NCBI GenBank assembly: GCA_910588225.1
Contig: CAJUQT010000007.1
Span: forward strand, 1-64,000
From: an uncultured Acetatifactor sp.
GTDB taxonomy: Bacteria > Bacillota > Clostridia > Lachnospirales > Lachnospiraceae
Reading direction: 5' to 3'
DNA length: 64,000 nucleotides
Positions 41,678-50,955 of the stretch are shown in pieces; position 1 is the first letter of the stretch; every line of letters begins with the position of its first letter. The notes under the pieces were generated by a model that saw only the letters and a program-made list of their open reading frames with translations, did no database searches and was not told the DNA's origin. Position numbers and translations under genes: made by a program.

Positions 41678-41841
41678 TTTTACACTCCGTTATAAATATT
41701 TCAATACGCAAATTTTTCCTTTTTCTTTTTATGTCCCATGCATAAATTTCACCAGAATTCACATACTAATGGCAAATCAGCCATTCTTCAGACGCAGTAT
41801 GGTCTGGTTTTATAGCTCACGCATTAGAAATGGAGGAGACA

Positions 41842-42381
41842 ATGAAAAAAGGTAAAAAACTTGCAGGCGCCAGAAAGCTTCTGGCAATAGGACTGGTGTT
41901 GGCCTGTGTGTGTACGGCAACCGCCTGCACGAACAGCGCCAGAAACAACAACAATTCAGACAGTATGGCCGGAAACAGCACTCCGGACTCCGGCAGCGGA
42001 GCCACTGCGGACAGCGGCTCTGCCGGCAATAACGGCACTGCGGAAAATAACAATACCGCAGGCACAGGCAGCAGCACAATCAATGGCAGCACTGCCGACA
42101 ACGACAATGATTCCCTGTTGGACGATGTAGGTGATGCCGTTACTAATGTGGTAGATGACGTAGCCGACGGCATTGAAGATGTTACCGACAACCTCACCGG
42201 AACCGACAATGGCATCCACAATAACAGCTCCGGAACTAATGGCAGCAATGATATGAGCAATAATGAAAATGACACTAACACAGGTATCGGAAGCAACGGC
42301 ACCGGTGTAAACGGCAGGACAACAGGTGGCGCACGCACTGGCATAAACAGCGGCAATGCAGGCGGCGTTATAGGGCAGTAA
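41842..42381 (+). CDS. Asn/Gly/Ser/Thr-rich lipoprotein
   Basis: 179 residues from the ATG at 41842, which has GGAGGAG just upstream; an ATG at 41830 lies within that site. Signal peptide with lipobox TATAC at about residue 29. The rest is low-complexity Asn, Gly, Ser, Thr and Asp, with one conserved-looking amphipathic stretch (LLDDVGDAVTNVVDDVADGI, about 93-112) resembling short Lachnospiraceae lipoproteins. No enzyme motif. Probably a flexible surface or spore-associated lipoprotein. Convergent with fbp. Confidence 0.75.
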   Translation: MKKGKKLAGARKLLAIGLVLACVCTATACTNSARNNNNSDSMAGNSTPDSGSGATADSGSAGNNGTAENNNTAGTGSSTINGSTADNDNDSLLDDVGDAVTNVVDDVADGIEDVTDNLTGTDNGIHNNSSGTNGSNDMSNNENDTNTGIGSNGTGVNGRTTGGARTGINSGNAGGVIGQ

Positions 42382-42435
42382 CCTTTCTCTCGGGCGTTCG
42401 CTTATAAAGCCTGCGCCTGAGATTCCCTTAAACCA

Positions 42436-44403
42436 CTATTCCTCTTCCATAATTGTGCCGTCTCTGTAAGCTTCCAGTAATTCCTCCAGATAATAAATCC
42501 TTTCCCCAATCTCCTTGCCCACATCCGTATCTGAAACCAGCTTTCTGTGGGGAAAGCTTTCCACATCCACCCAATGAGAAAACAAGTCCGACTCTTCTTC
42601 GATAACTTCCCGTGCGGATTCAAACGGCTCATGCGCGGCCAGGCTCATTCCTCTCGAATTACAGACAAGCGTATATCCCGCAATTCCTGTCTTTTTCTGA
42701 TAGGCCCTGGAAAACCCGCCGTCAATAATCAGCAGTCTTCCCCCACATTTGACAGGCGACTCCCCGTGTATCTGTTCCACAGGCACATGGCCGTTAACAA
42801 TATGGGCATCCTGACTGTCAAGCCCGAATTCCTTCAAAATCCGGTCTACCGTTTCCTCCTTTTCCAGCAGTTTATAATAACTGTTTTTCTTCTCCTCGTG
42901 CGTTTCCTTCTCTGCTATAAAATACCGCTCAAAAGTCGTCATTTTTTCCTTGCCAAATACAGGTGAACCCTTTCCTGACCAGATAAACCACATAATATCC
43001 TGTCCCAACGCACGCTCCGCAGACGATTTTGCATAATAGCCTCTTCTCGCGTAATATTCCAGAATATCATACAGTGCTTTCCCAGTATACTGTTTCCCGC
43101 AGATTTCCACTCCCATAAAGCTTCCATCCGCATTCATAGGCACGCATCCGTGATACAGCAGATTTCCATTATAAACTTTGTACAGTCCGCCTTTTGCATA
43201 GAGAAAGCGTACATGGCGCTGCAGCTTTTCGCATTTCACAAACGCCTGCCGCAGCCTTTCCATCACTTTGTTTTCTTCCTCCGTCAATGCATAAGGAGCT
43301 TTTGGATTTATAGTAGGAAAATCCGTATCCAGCATGCCATACTCCACCGGAGTTCCCCGCATATCGTCAATTCTGATTGTCCCCTTATCAAAATCTATCC
43401 GATCCAGCAGCAATCTGTCCTCCATATGGAACTCAGGATGTCGCATAAGCAGCTGTCCCTCCAGTTTAAACTGTATCACTGCTATGGCTTTATGCATTCT
43501 GGTGTCAAGACTCAGGTCCTTTGTATTGTAATCTGTGTTAAAGCGAATGGAAAAGGCACTGCAGTCCGTGTTCTGGTAAGTCTCCATGGCAAAGGTTGCC
43601 AGAGGAAGCAGATTGATGCCATAGCCGTCCTCCAGTGTCGCCAGATTCCCATAATGTGCCGCCATTCTCACCACATTAGCAATACAGGCCCCATGTCCGC
43701 CGGCGGCTCCCATCCATACAATATCATGATTTCCCCACTGTACATCCACAGAATGGTATGCACACAATGTATCCATAATAATATGCGGTCCGGGTCCCCG
43801 GTCATAAATATCTCCCACAATATGAAGATGATCTATAACCAGGCGTTGGATCAACTGGCTCAGCGCAATGATAAACTGCGGCGCACGCCCAATTCGGATA
43901 ATGGTATGAATAATTTCATTATAATATGCTTCCTTATCGTGAATCTCTGCCTTTTCCGTAATCAGTTCTTCAATGACATAGGCAAAGTCCTTCGGCAATG
44001 CCTTGCGTACTTTGGAGCGGGTATACTTGGAAGAGACACGTTTGATCATCTGCACCAGCCTGTGAAGGGAAATTTTGTACCAGTCTTCCAGGTTTTCTTC
44101 CTCTCTCTCCACAAGCTCCAGCTTCTCCTCCGGATAGTAAATCAGCGTGGCAAGACTTTTTTTATCCTTATTGCTGATAGTATTTCCAAATTCTTCGTCT
44201 ATTTTTTTGCGTACAAAACCGGATCCGTTTTTCAGCACATGATTAAACTGCTCGTATTCTCCGTGAATATCCGTCAGAAAATGTTCTGTCCCCTTGGGCA
44301 GATTCATAATTGACTGCAGGTTGATAATTTCCGTAGCTGCCGCCGCACTGCTCCGATATTGTCTCGCCAGTACTTTTAATACCTTGCTGTCCTTCCCGTC
44401 CAT
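42436..44403 (-). CDS. fbp: Fructose-1,6-bisphosphatase class III
   Basis: 655 residues, the normal size of the Firmicute class III enzyme that dephosphorylates fructose 1,6-bisphosphate in gluconeogenesis. The metallophosphatase motifs are FLTDIHGEYEQF (near 44), VGDIYDRGPGP and VQWGNHDIVWMG, with later VNGHVPV. It lies 11 bases after dapB on the same strand, so at least part of its transcription should come from the lysine-controlled dapA promoter. Confidence 0.95.
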   Translation of the reverse strand: MDGKDSKVLKVLARQYRSSAAAATEIINLQSIMNLPKGTEHFLTDIHGEYEQFNHVLKNGSGFVRKKIDEEFGNTISNKDKKSLATLIYYPEEKLELVEREEENLEDWYKISLHRLVQMIKRVSSKYTRSKVRKALPKDFAYVIEELITEKAEIHDKEAYYNEIIHTIIRIGRAPQFIIALSQLIQRLVIDHLHIVGDIYDRGPGPHIIMDTLCAYHSVDVQWGNHDIVWMGAAGGHGACIANVVRMAAHYGNLATLEDGYGINLLPLATFAMETYQNTDCSAFSIRFNTDYNTKDLSLDTRMHKAIAVIQFKLEGQLLMRHPEFHMEDRLLLDRIDFDKGTIRIDDMRGTPVEYGMLDTDFPTINPKAPYALTEEENKVMERLRQAFVKCEKLQRHVRFLYAKGGLYKVYNGNLLYHGCVPMNADGSFMGVEICGKQYTGKALYDILEYYARRGYYAKSSAERALGQDIMWFIWSGKGSPVFGKEKMTTFERYFIAEKETHEEKKNSYYKLLEKEETVDRILKEFGLDSQDAHIVNGHVPVEQIHGESPVKCGGRLLIIDGGFSRAYQKKTGIAGYTLVCNSRGMSLAAHEPFESAREVIEEESDLFSHWVDVESFPHRKLVSDTDVGKEIGERIYYLEELLEAYRDGTIMEEE

Positions 44404-44414
44404 CCCCTTCTCCC

Positions 44415-45179
44415 TCAGTTAACTCCGTCGATTACATCACTCATATCATATTTTCCCGCCGGCTTTCCCGCCAGAAATTTCGCCGCCTGCACTGCACCTT
44501 TGCCGAATACAGCTTTTGAATATGCTGTATGTGAAAAAGTAATCACTTCATCTGCTCCCGCAAATATAACGTCATGGTCTCCCACAATGGTACCGCCGCG
44601 GACCGCGCTGATACCAATTTCTTTTTCGGGACGTTTTTCTCTCCGGTCGCTTCTGTCATAAACATAGGTATATTCCTTTCCCAATTCTCCGTTGATGGCA
44701 TCTGCAAGAGCCAGAGCAGTTCCGCTGGGCGCATCCACCTTAAGCCTGTGATGCCTCTCCACAATCTCCATATCAAAACCTGCCGGCGCCAGTACTGCCG
44801 CCGCATTCTTCAAAAGTTTCAGCAGCATATTAATCCCCAGAGACATGTTGGCTGACCTCAGCACAGCAATCTTTTCCGCAGCTTTCTCTGCCTTCCGCAG
44901 CTGTTCTTCACTCAGACCAGTCGTACAAAGTACGCAGGGCAGATTCTTTTCCACACAATAATCCAACATGTCGTCCACGGCGGGAGCTGACGAGAAATCA
45001 ATCAGGCAGTCCGCCTCCACGTCACATTCCCGGATACTTTTAAAAACAGGCCAGGCATTGTGGCCGTCATCAAATACATCCACTCCCGCCACCAGCTCCG
45101 CCTCCCTGTCCTCCGCCAGCAGACTGCCGATAACCTGTCCCATTTTTCCATTACAACCATGCATTATTATTCTGATCAT
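44415..45179 (-). CDS. dapB: 4-hydroxy-tetrahydrodipicolinate reductase
   Basis: 254 residues. The N-terminal NAD(P)-binding loop is MHGCNGKMGQVIG. The catalytic block is IVERHHRLKVDAPSGTALAL, with both His and the Lys in place, and HTAYSKAVFGKGA is the C-terminal signature. Second committed enzyme of lysine and diaminopimelate synthesis. It lies 101 bases after dapA with a GC-rich hairpin between. Confidence 0.95.
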   Translation of the reverse strand: MIRIIMHGCNGKMGQVIGSLLAEDREAELVAGVDVFDDGHNAWPVFKSIRECDVEADCLIDFSSAPAVDDMLDYCVEKNLPCVLCTTGLSEEQLRKAEKAAEKIAVLRSANMSLGINMLLKLLKNAAAVLAPAGFDMEIVERHHRLKVDAPSGTALALADAINGELGKEYTYVYDRSDRREKRPEKEIGISAVRGGTIVGDHDVIFAGADEVITFSHTAYSKAVFGKGAVQAAKFLAGKPAGKYDMSDVIDGVN

Positions 45180-45216
45180 CTCATTCTCCTGATTTTGGTT
45201 TCTCCATTATTATAAA

Positions 45217-45241
45217 CCCCACCCTGTTGCCAAAGGTGGGG
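45217..45241 (-). terminator. Hairpin between dapA and dapB
   Basis: CCCCACC (45217-45223) pairs with GGTGGGG (45235-45241). On the minus strand TTTATAAT follows, a weak T-run, so it may only reduce readthrough to dapB-fbp. Confidence 0.55.
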
Positions 45242-45280
45242 TGGTTACCGTTTCATTTTTACTATGTTCCTACAGATATT

Positions 45281-46165
45281 TTATAAAATTCCGTACTCTT
45301 TCATCGTCTTTTTCAGATACTCTACATGAACCGGCTCCATTTCTGTCAAAGGTCTTCTCAAAGTCCCCGTATCCATACCCATCAATTCCAAAGCCTTTTT
45401 CACCGGAATGGGATTCACCTCGCTAAACAGCGCGGCACACAGCTCCGCTGCCTCCAGCTGCATTGCACAGCTCCCCTTTACATCTCCATCCAGAAATCTC
45501 TGACACATCTCATGTGTCTGTGCAGGCGCTATATTGGCCAATACCGATATTACACCCAGACCCCCCACCGACATAATGGGAACAATTTCGTTATCATTGC
45601 CCGAGTAAATATCCACACAGCCTCTTGCCAGAGCTGCAAGTCGCGTAATCTGAGCAATATCACCGCTGGCTTCCTTAACACCCACGATATTCTCCACATC
45701 CCTGCAAAGTCTGACTATCGTCTCCGGCTGTATGTTGCATCCTGTTCTGCCCGGAATATTATAGAGCAGAATGGGCAGCTTTACCGCTTCTGCCACGGCC
45801 CTGAAATGTCCGTACAGACCGTTCTGAGTGGCTTTATTGTAATAGGGGCTCACCAGCAACAAACCATCTGCTCCGGCTGTCTCTGCCTCTCTGGAAAGAT
45901 AAATAGCCGTCTCCGTACAATTGGAACCTGTCCCCGCAATGACAGGAATTCTCCCTGCCACCGTCTTGACACAATACCTGATTACCTCCAGGTGTTCCTC
46001 ATGAGACAATGTAGAGGCCTCTCCGGTAGTTCCGCAGACGATAATGGCGTCTGTTCCGTTCTCAATCTGAAATTTCAGCTGCTTTGCAAACCGTTCGTAA
46101 TCTACTTCTCCATTGTCGCGCATTGGCGTAACGATGGCCACACCTGATCCCTTAAAAATTGACAT
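45281..46165 (-). CDS. dapA: 4-hydroxy-tetrahydrodipicolinate synthase
   Basis: 294-residue aldolase joining pyruvate and aspartate semialdehyde. CGTTGEASTLSHEEH has the GTTGE pyruvate site, LLYNIPGRTGCN the catalytic Tyr, and IVGVKEASGDI the Schiff-base Lys. Normal length. First gene of the operon, under the lysine riboswitch; ATGGAGG lies upstream of the start. Confidence 0.96.
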   Translation of the reverse strand: MSIFKGSGVAIVTPMRDNGEVDYERFAKQLKFQIENGTDAIIVCGTTGEASTLSHEEHLEVIRYCVKTVAGRIPVIAGTGSNCTETAIYLSREAETAGADGLLLVSPYYNKATQNGLYGHFRAVAEAVKLPILLYNIPGRTGCNIQPETIVRLCRDVENIVGVKEASGDIAQITRLAALARGCVDIYSGNDNEIVPIMSVGGLGVISVLANIAPAQTHEMCQRFLDGDVKGSCAMQLEAAELCAALFSEVNPIPVKKALELMGMDTGTLRRPLTEMEPVHVEYLKKTMKEYGIL

Positions 46166-46250
46166 CCATTTTCCTCCATTTCCATAATGCCGTATTCTGT
46201 GAAATACCGTCTATTTATCCCGTTCGTCCCGACAGCTCTGCGACAAAATA

Positions 46251-46273
46251 TCGCCGGCACAAAAGCGCCGGCG
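46251..46273 (-). terminator. Expression-platform hairpin of the lysine riboswitch
   Basis: TCGCCGGC (46251-46258) pairs perfectly with GCCGGCGA (46266-46273). TATTTTG follows on the minus strand, so it is a modest terminator placed between aptamer and dapA. Confidence 0.7.
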
Positions 46274-46295
46274 ACATAACTCCCACAAAATACGT

Positions 46296-46464
46296 CTGAT
46301 AGCGCTCCATCCGCAAATCGAATGACAGTCATACAGCTCTTCGCCGCATGCCCAAGATTTGACTTTCAGGCCATCTCCTCTTTCGGCGTATTCCCCTTTC
46401 CCTTCTCATCTCCTGCGCCTGTCGCATCAAAAAAAGTACTCCTGAAAAACGCAACCTCTATCTT
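46296..46464 (-). ncRNA. Lysine riboswitch (L-box)
   Basis: On the minus strand the sequence has the L-box hallmarks in order: GATAGAGGTTGCG, CAGGAGTA, GGGAAAGGGGAATACGCCGA, GCATGCGGCGAAGAGC, CTGTCATTCG and GGATGGAGCGCTATC closing the first stem. It lies in the leader between a strong promoter and dapA. Known mechanism: lysine binding favours termination. The 356-base gap 46166-46521 is fully explained by leader plus promoter. Confidence 0.93.
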
Positions 46465-46487
46465 CCCAACATTATTAACATGATTTC

Positions 46488-46516
46488 ATCATAACATTAT
46501 ATCCAGATGGTGTCAA
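46488..46516 (-). promoter_or_regulatory. Promoter of the dapA operon
   Basis: TTGACA (46511-46516), 17 bases, TATGAT (46488-46493) on the minus strand, directly upstream of the L-box. Confidence 0.82.
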
Positions 46517-46521
46517 TGGCT

Positions 46522-47019
46522 TTATTCCCAAACCTTGAATTTTGCTGTCTCTATTTTGGAAACCTCATCCGCCAGAACACAGATATCGTCGCAGAGCCAG
46601 GCTCCTGTCAGAATAACTCCTGTATCTTCACGACACTCCAGCATGGTTTTAAGCTCACCTACCGGAATAATTTCCTTTTCCACCAGCCCCAGCACTTCAT
46701 CCAATATCAGCAGATCGCATTCCCCGGTAGCCAGCACCTTTCTGGCAAACTTCATCCCATTTTTTATATTGATAATTTCCTCCTGTTTTCTGTCGTCGGA
46801 AAGTTTCTCAAAATTTTCATCGGATTTCTCAAAACAAAACAGCTTAATCTCCGGTTCCATTCTCCGCAGAAAGTCGGAATTCGCCGGTCCTTTTCCCTTC
46901 AGGAACTGGATAATGACCACATTTTTCCCTTCCATGGCCGTCTGCAGAGCTCTGCCCAGCGCCGCCGGAGATTTTCCGTGTCCATCTCCGGTATATATAC
47001 TTACAAATCCTTTTGCCAT
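46522..47019 (-). CDS. CobO/BtuR-type corrinoid adenosyltransferase family protein
   Basis: 165 residues. VSIYTGDGHGKSPAALGRALQ is a P-loop like the TGNGKGKTTA loop of CobO/BtuR but altered to GHGKSPA. LLILDEVLGL and ILTGAWLCDDICVLADEVSKI are the conserved downstream blocks. The family adds the adenosyl group to cob(I)alamin. No cobalamin genes are close, and the changed loop and missing N-terminal helix make substrate specificity uncertain. Its 3' end touches the dapA promoter. Confidence 0.8.
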   Translation of the reverse strand: MAKGFVSIYTGDGHGKSPAALGRALQTAMEGKNVVIIQFLKGKGPANSDFLRRMEPEIKLFCFEKSDENFEKLSDDRKQEEIINIKNGMKFARKVLATGECDLLILDEVLGLVEKEIIPVGELKTMLECREDTGVILTGAWLCDDICVLADEVSKIETAKFKVWE

Positions 47020-47186
47020 ACCTTACCCCTCTCATATACAAAGGATAAACGCTCATGATTCTCATATACGACAATTTCTTCCAGGCCTTTGAAATCACGA
47101 TCGCACAAAGTTACTTTTTCAGGATAACACATTTTTCGGAATTTGGCAAATTTATTTGCAGCCCACTCCCCTGACACCTGGGACAA
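47001..47186 (-). CDS. Possible 61-codon ORF upstream of the CobO-like gene
   Basis: Overlaps the next start by 19 bases. It begins at TTG, or at ATG 47132 for a 43-residue form. The composition (EEIVVYENHERLSFVYERGK) looks protein-like and GAAG precedes the TTG weakly. I do not recognise it. Confidence 0.3.
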   Translation of the reverse strand: MSQVSGEWAANKFAKFRKMCYPEKVTLCDRDFKGLEEIVVYENHERLSFVYERGKVWQKDL

Positions 47187-47284
47187 TTTGCTTCAATTCA
47201 GACCAGACGCCGGGCTGTTGCAGCGATTCCGTCTTTCGTCGAACTGCTGCTGACACTTCCCGGTGATTCAGAACACACGAACTG

Positions 47285-47926
47285 CTATGATATTTCCCCA
47301 TCTTCAATCAGCTCCAGTTTGCTGACAGATACCTCAAAGGCCACTCTCTTCTCCACATTCTCCTCATCCAGCTTCTTCATATACTCTCTGCTCTGTATTC
47401 TGCCCCATACCGCACAACGTTCCCCTACTCTGAAGTTATTGGCATAACGGGCGTTTCTTCCCCAACAGATACAAGGTATGTAATCGGATTTTCCGTAAGG
47501 GCGATTTACTGCCAGCAGCAAATCCGCAATTTCCCTTCCCAGGGGTGTCTTCCTGTAGATTGGTTCCTTACAAATATAACCGTCCAGAAAAATCTGATTT
47601 GTCTTGGAACTCTCTTCCATCTCTTCCACAAATTCTATTTCTCTGGCAAATACGGAAAGGACAAGCCTGTTCTTGCGCTCCTCATGGCGATTGTAAGAGC
47701 GAAACTGACCATTGATACAAATCAGCTCTCCCGTATAATCCGCACTGACATCCAACAATCGTTCCGATACCATAATTGGTATAGTATCATAGCTCTCGCT
47801 GAGACGCTTACACTTCACATCCATCATATAGAACCCTTCTCCAAATATCTCGTGGCTATAGCTGAAGCCGCTGACAATTTCCCCCATAACCGTTACCTGG
47901 TTGTTTTCAATTACCTTATCTGTCAT
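47285..47926 (-). CDS. Single-stranded DNA-binding-like protein with two OB folds
   Basis: 213 residues. The second half, IFLDGYICKEPIYRKTPLGREIADLLLAVNRPYGKSDYIPCICWG, is a recognisable SSB OB fold ending in GERCAVWGRIQSREY. The first half (VTVMGEIVSGFSYSHEIFGEGFYMMDV) looks like a second one. There is no acidic DxDxPF tail as in replicative SSB, so this is probably an accessory protein. Divergent from typA. Confidence 0.8.
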   Translation of the reverse strand: MTDKVIENNQVTVMGEIVSGFSYSHEIFGEGFYMMDVKCKRLSESYDTIPIMVSERLLDVSADYTGELICINGQFRSYNRHEERKNRLVLSVFAREIEFVEEMEESSKTNQIFLDGYICKEPIYRKTPLGREIADLLLAVNRPYGKSDYIPCICWGRNARYANNFRVGERCAVWGRIQSREYMKKLDEENVEKRVAFEVSVSKLELIEDGEIS

Positions 47927-48283
47927 TTTGTTCTCCCTTCTTCTCTCAAGACTTTTTCCGGTAACACCTCCTGTAAGTTCCTGCTACTCCGTAACACTTC
48001 TTTCAGGCTGGATATTACTATTTATACAATAGAAATTACCATTTTAGTACAATTTATCATCGCGCAGTTCGTCAATTTTTTTAATATTTATCCTTATTAT
48101 CATTTTTTTCGATATGAAAAACCAAATGGCACAACTTAAAACCTAATAAAACTTGCGTCTTCCGCAATTTAGTGATATACTATAACAGTTTGAAATTTCG
48201 ACAAAACATTTCATCGACAAATAGGGACAATCAGCGACAAATTATGACTTTCAGGTCCTGACAGTCCGGAAACGAGGTTAATT
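47927..48283. other. Divergent promoter region between the SSB-like gene and typA
   Basis: 357 bases, AT-rich. It contains the typA promoter (below). I see no gene or structured RNA. Confidence 0.5.
48153..48181 (+). promoter_or_regulatory. Promoter of typA
   Basis: TTGCGT (48153-48158), 17 bases, TATACT (48176-48181), leaving a leader of about 95 bases. Confidence 0.72.
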
Positions 48284-50116
48284 ATGAAGCAGAAAAGGGA
48301 AGATGTCAGAAATGTTGCCATCATCGCCCATGTAGACCACGGCAAGACAACCCTGGTTGACGAACTGTTAAAGCAAAGCGGTGTATTTCGCGAAGGTCAG
48401 AATGTTGCGGAACGGGTTATGGATTCCAATGACATTGAACGAGAACGGGGCATTACCATCCTTTCCAAGAATACTGCCGTTATGTACAAAAATACGAAAA
48501 TAAATATTGTGGACACACCGGGACATGCAGACTTCGGCGGAGAAGTGGAACGTGTGCTCAAAATGGTAAACGGTGTCATTCTGGTGGTGGATGCCTTCGA
48601 AGGCCCCATGCCCCAGACCAAGTTTGTACTCAGAAAGGCATTGGAACTGAAATTACCCGTTATCGTATGCATCAACAAAATCGATCGTCCGGAGGCAAGA
48701 CCGGATGAAGTGGTGGACGAGGTGCTGGAGCTTTTTCTGGAACTGGATGCGGACGATGCACAGTTGGACTGCCCTTTTGTCTATGCCTCTGCAAAATCAG
48801 GCATTGCTTCCATGGATTCCGCGGAATCCGGTGCCAGCATGGAACCTCTTTTCGAGACCATTATCAATTATATTCCGGCACCGGAAGGTGACCCGGAAGC
48901 AGGTACACAGGTACTTGTCAGTACCATCGACTACAATGAATATGTGGGACGCATCGGTATCGGCAAAGTGGACAACGGCATAATCAAGGTAAATCAGGAA
49001 GTTGTCATCTGTAACCATCATGATCCTGACAAACAGGTCAAAGTTAAAGTAAGCAAGCTTTACGAGTTCGACGGCCTGAATAAAGTGGAAGTAAAAGAGG
49101 CCGGCATCGGTTCCATCGTAGCTATCTCCGGTATTGCCGATATTCACATTGGCGATACTCTCTGCTCTCCCGATGCCGTTCACCCCATTCCTTTCCAGAA
49201 AATCAGCGAACCCACTATCGCCATGCAGTTTATGGTAAATGATTCTCCGCTGGCCGGACTGGAGGGAAAGTATGTCACCAGCCGTCATATCCGGGACAGA
49301 CTGTTCCGGGAGCTGAATACGGATGTATCTCTGCGGGTGGAAGAAACAGATACCACCGAATGCTTCAAGGTATCCGGGCGCGGCGAGTTGCATCTCTCTG
49401 TCCTGATTGAAACCATGCGTCGGGAAGGTTATGAATTTGCCGTCAGCAAAGCAGAGGTTCTCTATCGAACCGATGAAAGCGGAAAACGCACTGAACCCAT
49501 GGAACTGGCATATATAGATGTGCCTGACGAATTCGCCGGGGCAGTCATTGAAAAGCTGGGGCAGCGAAAGGGCGAACTGCGGAATATGGGTAGTATCTCC
49601 GGCGGAACCTATACCCGTCTGGAATTCTCCATTCCCGCAAGAGGTCTGATCGGCTATCGAGGAGAGTTTCTGACAGACACAAAGGGAAACGGCATCATGA
49701 ATACTGTTTTCGATGGCTATGCTCCCTACAAAGGAGATATCCAGTACAGAAGACAGGGTTCTCTGATCGCCTTTGAGGCGGGAGAAGCCATCACTTACGG
49801 CCTGTTCAATGCCCAGGAACGCGGTACGCTCTTCATCGGTCCCGGCGAAAAAGTTTATGCGGGAATGGTAGTAGGACAGACCGGCAGAAGTGAAGACATT
49901 GAGGTCAATGTCTGCAAGAAAAAGCAGCTGACCAACACCCGCTCCTCTGGGGCTGACGATGCGCTGCGGCTGGTCCCTCCCAGAATCCTTTCCATGGAGC
50001 AGGCCCTGGACTTCATCGACACGGATGAACTGCTGGAAATCACACCCGCTCATCTGCGGATTCGCAAAAAGATTCTGGATCCCACGCTGCGGAAACGCGC
50101 CGCCATGCGGAAATAA
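48284..50116 (+). CDS. typA: Ribosome-associated GTPase TypA/BipA
   Basis: 610-residue translational GTPase for ribosome assembly and stress. G1 IAHVDHGKTTLVDEL, G2 ERGITI, G3 DTPGHADFGGEV, G4 NKIDRP and G5 ASAK are intact. The C-terminal part has RGLIGYRGEFLTDTKGNGIMN and the BipA-specific tail (KKQLTNTRSSGADDALRLVP). Its own promoter and terminator make it monocistronic. An antisense frame of 446 codons covers most of it and is a codon-bias shadow. Confidence 0.97.
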   Translation: MKQKREDVRNVAIIAHVDHGKTTLVDELLKQSGVFREGQNVAERVMDSNDIERERGITILSKNTAVMYKNTKINIVDTPGHADFGGEVERVLKMVNGVILVVDAFEGPMPQTKFVLRKALELKLPVIVCINKIDRPEARPDEVVDEVLELFLELDADDAQLDCPFVYASAKSGIASMDSAESGASMEPLFETIINYIPAPEGDPEAGTQVLVSTIDYNEYVGRIGIGKVDNGIIKVNQEVVICNHHDPDKQVKVKVSKLYEFDGLNKVEVKEAGIGSIVAISGIADIHIGDTLCSPDAVHPIPFQKISEPTIAMQFMVNDSPLAGLEGKYVTSRHIRDRLFRELNTDVSLRVEETDTTECFKVSGRGELHLSVLIETMRREGYEFAVSKAEVLYRTDESGKRTEPMELAYIDVPDEFAGAVIEKLGQRKGELRNMGSISGGTYTRLEFSIPARGLIGYRGEFLTDTKGNGIMNTVFDGYAPYKGDIQYRRQGSLIAFEAGEAITYGLFNAQERGTLFIGPGEKVYAGMVVGQTGRSEDIEVNVCKKKQLTNTRSSGADDALRLVPPRILSMEQALDFIDTDELLEITPAHLRIRKKILDPTLRKRAAMRK

Positions 50117-50135
50117 ACCATGCTTGTTTTTTATC

Positions 50136-50166
50136 ATCGGGGAGCATTTCTCCCCGATATTTTCTG
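50136..50166 (+). terminator. Terminator of typA
   Basis: ATCGGGGA (50136-50143) pairs with TCCCCGAT (50151-50158), followed by ATTTTCTG. From here to about 50400 I see no gene. Confidence 0.75.
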
Positions 50167-50402
50167 TTATGGACCCTAAAACATTCTATATTATTTCATT
50201 TCTGTATTCCCTGGACAAAAAATTATTTTCTCCCCACATGTCTATGTTTCCACTATAAAAACACCTCTTAATCATATATTTCTAAATAAACTTCTGGATA
50301 AACTGCCGATTATGACACAATATACTTCCCCATAGAAATTAAGATTTTCTGACACCCGCAATCTTGCGGATAAATTTATTCTATCAGATACCCTGCTTAA
50401 AG

Positions 50403-50515
50403 TCAAGAAGATTTCAGAATCATTTCTTCGTTTACATTCCCTACTGTTGAAACATAGTATTCCCGTGCCCAGAAATGCCTGTCTCCCCATTTTGTCCGGT
50501 ACTCCGGCTTTCCTT
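50403..50515 (-). pseudogene. IS200/IS605-type TnpA fragment
   Basis: In one minus-strand frame the sequence reads KWGDRHFWAREYYVSTVGNV then NEEMIL and soon a stop. This is the C-terminal core of IS200-type Y1 transposases (WGxHFWARGYxVSTVG). Only about 35 codons remain. It abuts the reverse transcriptase fragment in a different frame. Confidence 0.75.
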
Positions 50516-50955
50516 CCTTTCTCCTTTGCATCATGTTGGGCGAATCTACCAAACTTAATCAGCTTGCTCTTATCTTCCTGTAGTTCCAGTCCAAAGTGTC
50601 CCATCCTCTTTTTCAGCTGTTCGTAAAACCGTTCCGCTTCTCATTTATTCTGGAAACAGACCGCAAAATCATCCGCATACACCAGCCCACAGAATCCTTT
50701 GCCCTTTGACTGTATCTTTTCCTTGAACCACCACACCAGCACATAGTGCGTGTATATATTTACGACGATTGGCAAACAGACGGAGCCTTGCCCGGAACCC
50801 TCTTCTGTGGCCGAAAACTGGTAATCCTCCATACTCCCGGCTTTCAGCATCTGTCTAACTAACCGTATGACGTTCGGTTCTATGAGCTTCACTGCCCATT
50901 CATGGTCTATGTTATTGAAAAAAATCCGCATCCAGCATGTATCCTGTGTATCCGG
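50516..50955 (-). pseudogene. Group II intron reverse transcriptase/maturase fragment
   Basis: The retained part reads FFNNIDHEWAVKLIEPN, EEGSGQGSVC, then GLVYADDFAVCF with the YADD catalytic pair, and after an in-frame TGA (50641-50643) continues EAERFYEQLKKRMGHFGLEL and FGRFAQ. A frameshift precedes FFNNID (GYMLDAD is in another frame), and both ends are lost. Domains X and the endonuclease are absent. Inactive remnant. Confidence 0.85.

Noticed and set aside
43150-44313. 387-codon open frame opposite fbp
   Set aside because: Antisense shadow of a clear class III fructose bisphosphatase with no ribosome site of its own.
48797-50137. 446-codon open frame on the minus strand
   Set aside because: It is fully antisense to typA, whose motifs are complete. 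The peptide has no family features.
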